DNA of 64,000 nt from the NCBI GenBank assembly GCA_003506435.1, contig DOAQ01000027.1, positions 104,143-168,142 of the forward strand, written 5' to 3'. The position numbers and the translations under genes are program-made. This stretch comes from Prolixibacteraceae bacterium (GTDB lineage Bacteria; Bacteroidota; Bacteroidia; Bacteroidales; Prolixibacteraceae). Below the pieces are notes generated by a model, which saw only the letters and a program-made list of their open reading frames with translations, was not told where the DNA came from and did not search any database. Below, piece by piece: positions 35,801 through 40,926 of the stretch. Positions within the stretch are counted from its first letter, which is position 1; every line of letters starts with the position of its first letter.

Positions 35801-38312
35801 CATCACGGTAGGAAACGGTTCGTCCGGCAGTTTTACAGCGACTTCTGCCAGTGTGTATACCGCCACGGTGACTCCTCTCAGCGACGGGACTGTTACTGTC
35901 GATGTAAATGCTGATGTAGCACAGGATGCAGCCGGAAACAAGAATACAGTTGCGGCCCGTTATTCAGTTACTTATGATGCCACAAGACCGGGAGTGACGA
36001 TCACTGGTAAAGACATCAATCACCTGAATAAATCGTTCACGGCCGAGTTTACCTTCAGTGAAGCAGTTACCGGTTTTACAGCAGGAGACATTACCCTCAG
36101 CGCCGGAACAGTAAATAATTTTTCAGCAGTGAGCAGTACGCTCTATTCAGCCCTGGTAAAAGATGCCTTTGCATCCAGTGTGCTGGTCGATGTAGCGGCA
36201 GGTTTGGCTATTGATGCGGCAGGCAATACCAATACAGCAGCCACCACGTTAAAGGTTGAATTCGACGAAACACCACCAACAGTTTATTGCCGGGACACGG
36301 TGCTTTATCTTAACCCATCAGGAAATGCAGGCATCACGGCACAGGACCTGGACAAAGGTTCACACGACCATTTCGGGATTGCAGGTATGAAGATTGACAA
36401 GAGTACATTCACCTGCGATAACTTAGGCAGCAACACGGTGATTTTAACCGTTACCGACAATTCGGGAAACATATCTACCTGTAATGCAATAGTTACGGTC
36501 GTTGATACAATCACGGTAAAGACAAAAGATATTACAATTCTTTTGGATGCAACAGGGAAAGCGGCGATTACCCCGGACCAGGTTGATGACGGATCGTTCA
36601 GCGCCTGTGGCATTGTTTCCTATAAACTGGATAAAACTGAGTTTGATTGCAGTAATTACGGAATAAATACGGTTATCCTGACGGTGACAGGCAGAGGTGG
36701 AAACACCAAATCGGGAACTGCTGTCGTAACTGTTGAATCCGTCAACAGGGCTCCTGTTTTCGACCCGGTGAGCAATGCAGAAGTACAGGAGGATGTGGTT
36801 TCCTTCACGGTGCAAATAACCGGTATTAAAAACGGCGATTGCGAAGGCGTTGCCCAACAGGTGAAAAGTGTAACAGCGGCTGCTACAGGTAGTATCATTG
36901 AAAAGACAGAAGTTGTCTACACGGCAGGACAGGAGTCTGCTGTTTTAACCATTTTCCTGAAGAAGGATGTTTCGGGAGAAGCAACGGTTACCGTTACAGC
37001 CAAGGACAACGGCGGAACAGCAAACAACGGGACAGATACGTATTCTTCCGGCTTTAAGGTGACGGTATTACCGGTGAACGATGCACCTGTATTGGCCGGA
37101 AACATCGACCCGCAAAAGGCGGAAGTTGGTAAGGCCTTTTTGTATACCTTGCCATCCGGTTTGTTCACCGATATTGATGAGGGCGATGAACTGACGTATT
37201 CGGTAACGGCCAAAACGGGCAGCTTCCCGGGATGGCTAAGCTTTGATTCTTCAACGCTGAGTTTCAGCGGTACGCCGGGCGAATCCGACAAAGGAAACTT
37301 CTTGTTGAAGATAACGGTAACCGACAAATCAGGAGAGTCGGCAAGCACCTACATGGAAGTTATTGTATACCAAACTACCAGTTCAGTCCTTGCCGGGTAC
37401 CTTTACCAGAAAAGCGAGCTGTTGAACGGGGGAGCTACGGTTGCCCTTTACGAGCGGATTGGTGAAGTACCAACCACTGTTTTCAAGCTGATCACCCGGA
37501 CTACTGTTTCGAGTCACGGCAGCTTTGGTTTCTACAACCTTTCACCGGGTAGATACATTGTGGAGGCCACAATTATTGACCAGGAAAAGTACGGCAACCT
37601 TTTGACCACCTATTTTGACAAGTCGGACAACTGGAGCGATGCATCGGCGGTACTGCTTGAGAACAACAGTACCCGGTATATCGATATGGTAATGCTGGAG
37701 AAGCCGGTGCAGAACCAGGGCAGCTTTATTATATCGGGTTTCATTATCCAGAAAACTGGAAATACCACTAAATCAGGGTTGATTGAGAAGAGTGCCGGTG
37801 CCGACTCAGGTGAACCACTGGCAGGTGTGAATATACAGTTGAAACAGGATGGAAAAATAATAGCAACCTGTATCAGCGATGAAAACGGGCACTATGAATT
37901 TAAAGGTCTTCCCGAAGGGGTGTACCAGATCGAGGTGATGGTACCCGGGTTTAGCCAGCAGGAGGTTGTAGCTGTGGAAATGAACGAGCAGTCCACGGTA
38001 GAAGAAGAGGTCAACTTCACAGTATGGGAAGGGACCAATGTGATTACCGACCTGGAAATACACAGGCTTCCGGTAGAGGTAAAAATTTACCCGAACCCCA
38101 CTTCCGGAAAACTGACGGTTGGTATAGAGAACAGGTACACCTTTGTCCCTGAAATCCGCGTTTATTCGATTACCGGGCAACTGATCTTTGAGAAGACGGA
38201 TATCCGGGACAAGAGCACTGTGATTGATATGTCGGGTCAGAATCCAGGCATCTACCTTCTTCGGGTAACCACTGGCCATGACCAGCAGACACATCAGGTG
38301 ATACTGAAATAA
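23835..38312 (+). CDS. Giant T9SS-exported multidomain surface protein (4825 aa)
   Basis: It begins with a Sec signal peptide (MRRFILHFVLTFSLLVGGRA) and ends in a type IX sorting domain (VKIYPNPTSGKL, then IYLLRV near the C-terminus), so it should be exported and anchored or released at the surface. Approximate order by residue: an N-terminal GDIAF...TDNGW domain (25-250); two choice-of-anchor-D-like domains (260-500); cadherin/VCBS-like repeats (500-1140); lamin-tail domain (1142-1316); three 121-aa Ig-like repeats; Calx-beta; four 102-aa Ig-like repeats (1920-2327); Ig, Calx-beta, SbsA-like; second lamin-tail domain (2794-2962); six Calx-beta, four being near-identical 113-aa units (3074-3525); Ig-like and HYR-like domains (3640-4304); a putative Ig domain; two carboxypeptidase-regulatory-like domains (4516-4740). 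Probably a calcium-binding adhesin or matrix protein; the ligand is unknown. Confidence 0.92.
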   Translation: MRRFILHFVLTFSLLVGGRAVTFAQTTLSAGDIAFIGYFSDGVDGTTPQYYDGFTFILLKDIAAGTIIYFTDNGWSSSGWVNSSSEMHVSWTATSSYSIGTIVYIYESSSLNNGVASIGSLSSLLYGDTWHWANHQDQIIAYQSSSVRPSSPSFIAGLDVGYNTNFDGSDGWSTGSSSLYVESYCSIPSGLSNGTNCVALLNSSKTTNFDNLKYNGTLTGEATTIRTAINTWSNWTGNDAPPFDISSSAFPTPNITAATPEINLKQSSTSIADGGSYNFGTQNVSTNTDVTFTIENTGSASLTLSGSPIVSITGTDANQFSVQSQPSSSVSASGTTTFSIRFSPTSTGAKTAEIAISNNDSDENPYNLTLQGTGAASPEINIKGNGADIGDGDTSPTTDDHTNFGSVAAASVTISRTFTIQNTGTATLTLGSSAVSVSGGQSGDFTITDQPATSIAAGGSDTFTIEFNPSAVGTRSTTVNIANDDSNENPYNFSIQGTGTNTAPTATAPSAPTVTEDATNVALNDNIQVTDADGDNQTVTFTITGGTVTLSTAGITFGGSGNGSASFTAAGTLSDINTALDAATFTPTANLNGANAGTISFTTNDGTVSSGAASVTFNITAVNDAPTATAPSAPTVSEDATNVALSDDIQVSDVDGDAQTVTFTITGGTVTLGTTGITFPSGSNGSASFSASGTLAAINTALDAATFTPTANLSGTNAGTISFTTNDGTVSSSAASVTFNITAVNDTPVLDSAKSPVLAAINEDPGVPTDGSTVNSTLVSSLIDNGGAVSNYTDADNDSPGIAVTVVNQGTLYYSINGGTNWTVLGAVAANSALILNADANTRVYFKPNANINGTVTDAIVIKAWDRTSGVNGNTGVNTTVGTAFSTATDNVGITITGVNDDPAMTGSPTDITVFEDAASNVDLSAASLTDVDAASGTVTLTMAVGAGTLTASSGGSVIVSGSGTGTLVLSGTVSNIDTYLNTASNIKYTGTSNTNGNNAATLTLTANDGGSTGAGGGTDVSLGTVNIDITAVNDEPSFTIGSNKTVAQNAGAQSVSGFITNINDGDADVSQTVSFNVSNDNTTLFSSQPAISSSGTLTFTPDATKFGKATVTVSISDDGGTANGGDNQSPNQTFKIFITPGGITINELNSYNSTDEFVELYNATGTSVSLNGLVLVFFNGGATDDATYRTSIDLDGYTLASKDFFVSGDAGVSNVDISTGFTSSSDIQDGPDAVALFVGDQSDFPNGTAATGDGLVDAIVYGSTDDAVLRATLGGVSLYDENANSSKATETLSRTPDGTGGFVAQTATPGATNDVTPPTVSSVSSTTANGTYKTGDVVAVTVTFSESVTITGTPTIALNSSGSALCASGSGTTTLTFNYTVGSGDNSADLDYSATNSLALNSGTIKDAAGNNATLTLPTVGGASSLGGQKNIVIDGIAPTVSSVSSSTENGTYKTGDIVAVTVTFSENVTITGTPTIALNSSGTASYASGSGTATLTFNYTVVAGHSSTDLDYSATNSLALNSGTIKDAAGNNATLTLPTVGGASSLGGQKNIVIDGVAPTVSSVSSSTANGTYGLGEVISITVTFSEAVTVTGTPQLELETGPVDRTVNYTSGTTTNALTFSYTTQAGDESSDLDYKATGSLALNSGTIKDAAGNNATLTLATPGAAGSLGANKAIVIQAFPTVTLSVSSSSIAENAGTSTITATLSQTSSQDVIVSLAYSGTATNGTDYNSTASTSITIPAGNTSANASVGITATQDTDAEGNQTIVIDISGVSKGTESGTQQQTITILDDDVATVTSVSSSTTNGSYNAGDAITINVSFNFAVTVTGTPQLTLETGTTDRVINYSSGTGSNTLVFTYTVQSGDTSNDLDYTATNSLFTNGGTIRNSGIDAILTLPSPGASGSLGANKSIVIDTTNPTATVVLDDSALRLGETATVTITFSEAVTGFTNADLTVPNGTLTSVSSSDGGITYTATYTPSSSVEDATNAIVLDNTGIVDAAGNSGSGTTSSANFTIDTKRPTVTVVLDDSALRLGETATVTITFSEAVTGFTNADLTISNGTLSVVSSLDGGITFTATFTPSGNTEDATNAITLDNTGVSDAAGNAGSGTTSSANFTIDTKRPTATVVLDDSALRLGETATVTITFSEAVTGFTNADLTVPNGTLTSVSSSDGGITYTATFTPSSSVEDATNAIVLDNTGIVDAAGNSGSGTTSSANFTIDTKRPTATVVLDDSVLRLGETATVTITFSEAVTGFTNADLTVPNGTLTSVSSSDGGITYTATFTPSSSVEDATNVIVLDNTGVVDAAGNAGAGTTNSDNFTIETTVPTINNVTSTKADGTYGIGEEISITVTFSEAVTVTGTPQLELETGPVDRTVNYTSGTTTNTLTFSYTTQAGDESSDLDYKATGSLALNSGTIKDAAGNNATLTLATPGAAGSIGANKAIVIQAFPTVTLSVGSSGIAEDAGTSTITATLSQTSSQAVTVSLAYSGTATNGIDYNSTASTSITIPAGSLSGNAVTGITATQDTSPEGDETIIIDISSISKGFEGGTQQQTITIIDDDAPTVSSVSVPANGTYRTGQNLDFTVTFNQAVTINTSGGIPSIPVTIGVTTVHALLSGTVSGATGATFRYTVLNNQEDTNGITLGSAIATNGATIQNAALLNAITTLNNIGSTSAVLIDAVVPTLTASLPADNASNSTLSGNIVLTFDDTMQAGSGNITIKKSSDGSIFEQVASNGSKVTFATTQVTVNPSGILEKGTAYYLEIDNAALKDDAGNPFAGISGSTTLNFTTVNVVVNEIVTDPQQDWSSTSFASVPGGSAGTNDEWIELFIQSDGIDLSGWTITVDDGVLFSGDLSNTGAFDVSNYIGTGVFGNTKSGDYLVLGNPDGSNTLNDTGLTIQLKDPGGAVVDAVTIGGGSGEAPSGNAAGIYDEAVQRFANGTDTNTDSSDFTRGMASLGAVNTGPSVTLTSSKTSVSENNQSATITVALSAPSSQSTTVNLSVSGTAISGTDYSIASSGITIPAGSSSGTAMLTSIQDAIDEEDETVIIDISSVTNGTENGTQQKTVTITDDDPVPAVAFNLTSSSGAESVGSANLQVDLSAASGLTVTIDYTVTGTASGSGTDYTLANGTLTFNAGETSKNITIASIVDDLLDENNETVIVTLSNPVNVTIGTNAVHTYTINDNDPTPTVAFNITSSNGAESVSSANLQVDLSAASGLTVTVDYTVTGTASGSGTDYTLANGTLTFNAGETSKNITIASIVDDLLDENNETVIVTLSNLVNVTIGTNTTHTYTITDNDPTPTVAFNTTSSNGTESVSSANLQVDLSAASGLTVTVDYTVTGTASGSGTDYTLANGTLTFNAGETSKNITIASIVDDLLDENNETVIVTLSNPVNATIGTNTTHTYTITDNDPTPTVAFNITSSNGTESVSSSNLQVDLSAASGLTVTVDYTITGTASGSGTDYMLANGTLTFNAGETSKNITIASIVDDLLDENNETVIVTLSNPTNATLGTNTVHTYTIDDNDEPPTVTLSVSPSNISEAPETSTITVTLSAVSSKTVIVTISANVSGTATGGGTDYTLSSTSITINAGGLTGTTTIVSVQDSEGEGDETIIIDIVSVSNGIESGEQKQTITIVDDDAPIVTGVAVPSDGIYRASQNLDFTVTFNQPVSINTSGGTPYIPVTIGSTVVNASLSGTVTNSTTALFRYTVQTGQEDTDGITVGSAVSVNGSTIRNAAGLDAITTLNSVGSTTNVKVDAIVPVAPVVTGISTDSNTAADGITSDNTLLINGTSEPNATVEVFINTVSAGTTAANGTGNWQFDHTATVLPDGNYSLTAKATDAAGNTSAASTAYTVTVDTAKPSVVITGSATNPTNSAFTATFTFNEGVYNFAIGDITVGNGLASNFSATSVTVYTATITPVTNGVVTVDVAAGVSNDLSGNTNTVATQYSITYDTVKPTVTISSPALNPANSVFTATFTFSEAVTGFTIDDITVGNGSSGSFTATSASVYTATVTPLSDGTVTVDVNADVAQDAAGNKNTVAARYSVTYDATRPGVTITGKDINHLNKSFTAEFTFSEAVTGFTAGDITLSAGTVNNFSAVSSTLYSALVKDAFASSVLVDVAAGLAIDAAGNTNTAATTLKVEFDETPPTVYCRDTVLYLNPSGNAGITAQDLDKGSHDHFGIAGMKIDKSTFTCDNLGSNTVILTVTDNSGNISTCNAIVTVVDTITVKTKDITILLDATGKAAITPDQVDDGSFSACGIVSYKLDKTEFDCSNYGINTVILTVTGRGGNTKSGTAVVTVESVNRAPVFDPVSNAEVQEDVVSFTVQITGIKNGDCEGVAQQVKSVTAAATGSIIEKTEVVYTAGQESAVLTIFLKKDVSGEATVTVTAKDNGGTANNGTDTYSSGFKVTVLPVNDAPVLAGNIDPQKAEVGKAFLYTLPSGLFTDIDEGDELTYSVTAKTGSFPGWLSFDSSTLSFSGTPGESDKGNFLLKITVTDKSGESASTYMEVIVYQTTSSVLAGYLYQKSELLNGGATVALYERIGEVPTTVFKLITRTTVSSHGSFGFYNLSPGRYIVEATIIDQEKYGNLLTTYFDKSDNWSDASAVLLENNSTRYIDMVMLEKPVQNQGSFIISGFIIQKTGNTTKSGLIEKSAGADSGEPLAGVNIQLKQDGKIIATCISDENGHYEFKGLPEGVYQIEVMVPGFSQQEVVAVEMNEQSTVEEEVNFTVWEGTNVITDLEIHRLPVEVKIYPNPTSGKLTVGIENRYTFVPEIRVYSITGQLIFEKTDIRDKSTVIDMSGQNPGIYLLRVTTGHDQQTHQVILK
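27795..28883 (+). repeat. Three 363-bp (121-aa) Ig-like coding repeats
   Basis: Units start at 27795, 28158 and 28521 (GT-TTCTTCGGTCAG-like starts), each encoding SSVSS...NGTY...VTVTFSE...LNSGTIKDAAGNNATLTL. The first two are very close in DNA sequence; the third switches to an ELETGPVDRTVNY version in its middle. Confidence 0.8.
29591..30814 (+). repeat. Four 306-bp (102-aa) Ig-like coding repeats
   Basis: Units start at 29591, 29897, 30203 and 30509. Each encodes VVLDDS-LRLGETATVTITF and ends FTID/ET. Units 1 and 3 are nearly identical in DNA; unit 2 differs mainly in its middle, and unit 4 differs in its last quarter. This mosaic points to recent duplication and recombination. Confidence 0.85.
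33053..34408 (+). repeat. Four 339-bp (113-aa) Calx-beta coding repeats
   Basis: Repeat starts are spaced 339 bp apart (cctactccgac... at about 33390, 33729 and 34068, plus the preceding unit). Each encodes SANLQVDLSAASGLTV, GSGTDYTLANGTLTF and DDLLDENNETVIVTLSN. DNA identity is high, with changes mostly at third positions. Confidence 0.85.
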
Positions 38313-38334
38313 AAATCGGTTTAACCGATCTAAG

Positions 38335-38375
38335 CGACGCAGGATTTTTGTGAAAAAGTTCTGCGTCGTTGTTTT
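38335..38375 (+). terminator. Rho-independent terminator of the giant gene
   Basis: A perfect CGACGCAG/CTGCGTCG stem (38335-38342 with 38361-38368), extended inside by ATTTTT/AAAAAGT pairing, is followed by TTGTTTT. It is 22 bp after the stop codon. A separate perfect palindrome ATCGGTTTAACCGAT lies at 38315-38329. Confidence 0.8.
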
Positions 38376-38482
38376 AAGCAGGGAATTGTAAAGATTTTTA
38401 GGTGATGTATTTCATCTTTAAACGAAAAGTGATAATTTGCTTCAGTAATTTCAAAAAAACCAAAACGTAAAAAACCACTGTT

Positions 38483-39478
38483 ATGAAAGCCAAATTTCAA
38501 CTGCTGTTCATTGCCTTTGTATTTTTTTTAGGCTCGTGTGCCCCTTCTTTACTGGATGAAAAAATTGATCCGGCGACCCTATTCGATATGGCTGTAAAAA
38601 TCAGGAAAGAATTGCCCGGATTGGAACCTGCAAAAGCGGATGTTCTTTCCCGTCTTGAAACTATCAACAAAGGGCGGGATGCTTTTCAGACAGCCGTTTC
38701 AGGGGAAGTAGTCAGTAATGAAAAGTTCAATATGTATAAGGAACAACTATTCAATTATTTCCTTTCGCGTGGCGCCACGTACAAACAACTTTTCGACGAG
38801 GTGGAAGTGATGAACGCTTTTGATGAACAATACGGCGACAAATTCAGGGATATTTACCGGCAGATCGATATTTTTTGTACTGAAAAACAAAACGATATTG
38901 ATGAGAAGGAAAGACAGGTACAACGAACCATTGCCGGACTCAGCAAGTCGATTAATGTGAATATTATAAGTATCAGCAAAACGCGCTATTTTCAGCACGA
39001 ATCAGTTGATGTGCTGGCACAGATCACCAACACAACCTCCGCTCCGATTGAGTCGATCGATTTCAACCTCTATGTTTCGAAAGGCGGAACTGTGATTGCA
39101 AAACTGCCCATTCACATGGATGACCGGTTTGTGAGTAATAAAATGAAGAAATTCTCTTTTACGAAAGAAAGCAATCCGGGTATTTTCAATGCGTTAAAGA
39201 ATGTAGATGTTTATTCGGTCACATTAAAGGAAGAAGTCTACAAAATGAACCACGACGGGAAAATAACCGACGCATACGCCATCATCCGCGGGATAAAAAA
39301 TCATCAGTACAAGTCGGCTGAGGCGCTGGATGGGACTTGCCCGTATCTTTCACCAAAAGATGTGTTGTATACTGAACTCGAACAGATGTTGAAGAAGAAG
39401 GAACAGGAATTAGCAGATGCAACACCCTGCCTTGAAAAAATTGAATATATCAGGGGAATGTTAAAGGCTGAATCATAA
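38483..39478 (+). CDS. Predicted lipoprotein of unknown function
   Basis: A 331-aa protein with a lipoprotein signal peptide (MKAKFQLLFIAFVFFLGSC, lipobox FLGSC at residues 15-19), so it should be lipidated and held in a membrane facing the periplasm or surface. Residues 30-150 are helical and charged, with coiled-coil character (EKERQVQRTIAGLSKSI). Residues about 155-240 look like a beta-sandwich (VNIISISKTRYFQHESVDVLAQITNTT, then IDFNLYVSKGGTVIAKLP). I do not recognise the family. It follows the terminator of the giant gene and so is probably transcribed alone. Confidence 0.75.
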   Translation: MKAKFQLLFIAFVFFLGSCAPSLLDEKIDPATLFDMAVKIRKELPGLEPAKADVLSRLETINKGRDAFQTAVSGEVVSNEKFNMYKEQLFNYFLSRGATYKQLFDEVEVMNAFDEQYGDKFRDIYRQIDIFCTEKQNDIDEKERQVQRTIAGLSKSINVNIISISKTRYFQHESVDVLAQITNTTSAPIESIDFNLYVSKGGTVIAKLPIHMDDRFVSNKMKKFSFTKESNPGIFNALKNVDVYSVTLKEEVYKMNHDGKITDAYAIIRGIKNHQYKSAEALDGTCPYLSPKDVLYTELEQMLKKKEQELADATPCLEKIEYIRGMLKAES

Positions 39479-39574
39479 TATCAATAATCGGTACGGAAAA
39501 TTGTCAAAACATACTTTTATAGTCATATTTGATTATAAACTATCACGAAATATCGATAAATAATTTTAGATCAT

Positions 39575-39582
39575 TATTTTTG
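39575..39582 (+). promoter_or_regulatory. -7 element of the chorismate mutase-like gene
   Basis: TATTTTTG matches TAnnTTTG exactly, 16 nt before the ATG at 39599. It supports that ATG over a TTG at 39593, which would fall close to the transcription start. Confidence 0.5.
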
Positions 39583-39598
39583 CAGCAAAATTTTGAGC

Positions 39599-39913
39599 AT
39601 GAAAGAAGCAAAAGATTGTCAGAATATTCAGGAAATAAGAAATGCAATTGATGAAATTGATTACCAGCTTCTGTCATTATTTGGCAAACGAAATGAATAT
39701 GTCCGGGAGATTGTGAAATTCAAATCCTGTAAAGATGAAATTGTTGCAAAGGAACGTCAGAAAGAAGTCATACAAAACCGGAAAGAATGGGCAATACAAT
39801 TTGGCCTTGATCCGGAATTGTTTGCAGAGATATACGAAACGTTGATTTACTGGAATGTGCAGAAAGAAATGGAAATTCACTGCAGCATGAAGAAATCAAA
39901 TGTTAAACCATAA
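39599..39913 (+). CDS. PchB-like chorismate mutase / isochorismate pyruvate-lyase family protein
   Basis: A 104-aa AroQ-fold protein starting MKEAKDCQNIQEIRNAIDEIDYQLLSLFGKR. The N-terminal Arg in IRNAIDEID, the RNEYVREIVKFK helix with the mid-protein Arg/Lys, the KERQKEVI segment, and WNVQKEMEIH match the active-site layout of the AroQ class. The DCxxIxEIR start and RKEWAIQFGLDPELF resemble PchB more than free-standing chorismate mutases. It would rearrange chorismate to prephenate or remove pyruvate from isochorismate; the two cannot be told apart by eye. The ATG at 39599 is preferred over a TTG two codons earlier. It is 11 bp before an aldolase-like gene. Confidence 0.75.
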   Translation: MKEAKDCQNIQEIRNAIDEIDYQLLSLFGKRNEYVREIVKFKSCKDEIVAKERQKEVIQNRKEWAIQFGLDPELFAEIYETLIYWNVQKEMEIHCSMKKSNVKP

Positions 39914-39924
39914 AATACGGAAGA

Positions 39925-40875
39925 ATGTATAGAAAAGAGATCAAAGTTGTTGATTGTACGGTACGCGATGGCGGATTAATGAATAAATGGCAATTTAGCG
40001 ATGAATTTGTAAAAGGTGTTTACGATGCTTGTGTCGAAGCCGGGGTCGATTACATGGAGATTGGTTATATCAGCAGTGAAAAAGCTTTTGACAGGAAAGA
40101 AATGGGTCCCTGGAAATTTTGTGCGGAAAAAGATTTACGAAGAATTGTCGGTGAAAATAATACGAAAGTCAAGCTTTCGGCAATGGCTGACATTGGCCGT
40201 ATAGGGTTCGACGATATTCCAATGGCTGCCGACAGCGCGATCGATATGATGCGGGTGGCCTGTTATGTTCACCAAATGGACAAAGCCGTTGAACTGGCCC
40301 ATCACTGCATGGACAAAGGCTATGAGGCAACGATCAACCTGATGGCCGTTTCGAAAGTGAACGAGCACGATTTGGAAGAAGCGCTTGCTGACGTGGCAAA
40401 ATCGCGTGTCCCGATTTTTTATTTAGTCGACAGTTTCGGAAGCATGCACTGCGAATCGATTCAGCATTTGTTAACGAAATATCAGGAAGCTCTGCCCGGT
40501 AAAGAAATTGGCATTCATGCACACAACAATATGCAGTTGGCCATGTCGAACACCATCACTGCATTGATGGGCGGCGCAACCTATCTTGATGCTACTCTGC
40601 TTGGAATGGGACGTGGCGCCGGAAACTGCCCGGTCGAAATACTGATCGCTTTCCTGAAAAATCCGAAGTACCGTTTACTTCCTTTATTAAAAGCCATTCA
40701 GGAACAAATTCTTCCGTGGCAACAAAAAATTGATTGGGGTTACCATGTTCCGTACCTGATTACCGGGGCATTAAACGAACACCCGAGGAGCGCTATGGCA
40801 TGGATGGATTCGGAGCGGAAAAACGATTTCGTGTCGTTTATGAAAGAAATGCACGATTACGAATTACTGGAGTAA
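39925..40875 (+). CDS. DRE-TIM (HMGL-like) aldolase-type protein
   Basis: A 316-aa TIM-barrel protein of the HMG-CoA-lyase-like/DRE-TIM metallolyase superfamily. The metal site is visible in VVDCTVRDGGLMNKW (Asp and Arg of the DRE motif, residues 8-22) and IGIHAHNNMQLA (HxHN). It is closest in layout to the catalytic domain of 4-hydroxy-2-oxovalerate aldolase but lacks that enzyme's C-terminal communication domain. The substrate is unknown. It is 11 bp after the PchB-like gene, so the pair may process a chorismate-derived product. A bidirectional terminator separates it from the convergent rho gene. Confidence 0.75.
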   Translation: MYRKEIKVVDCTVRDGGLMNKWQFSDEFVKGVYDACVEAGVDYMEIGYISSEKAFDRKEMGPWKFCAEKDLRRIVGENNTKVKLSAMADIGRIGFDDIPMAADSAIDMMRVACYVHQMDKAVELAHHCMDKGYEATINLMAVSKVNEHDLEEALADVAKSRVPIFYLVDSFGSMHCESIQHLLTKYQEALPGKEIGIHAHNNMQLAMSNTITALMGGATYLDATLLGMGRGAGNCPVEILIAFLKNPKYRLLPLLKAIQEQILPWQQKIDWGYHVPYLITGALNEHPRSAMAWMDSERKNDFVSFMKEMHDYELLE

Positions 40876-40894
40876 TACACAAATAGTAGAAAAT

Positions 40895-40925
40895 AAAAAA
40901 AGAGGGTCGAAACCCTCTTTTTTGT
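40895..40925. terminator. Bidirectional terminator between the aldolase-like gene and rho
   Basis: The stem AGAGGGT/ACCCTCT (40901-40907 with 40912-40918, loop CGAA) has an A-run on its left and a T-run on its right, so it can end transcription from both sides. Confidence 0.85.
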
Positions 40926-40926
40926 T

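Noticed and set aside
24383..37348. Many long minus-strand frames (up to 187 aa) opposite the giant surface protein gene
   Set aside because: They mirror the Ser/Thr/Ala-rich repeats of the plus-strand gene, lack protein-like features, and recur at the same repeat periods. They are antisense shadows.
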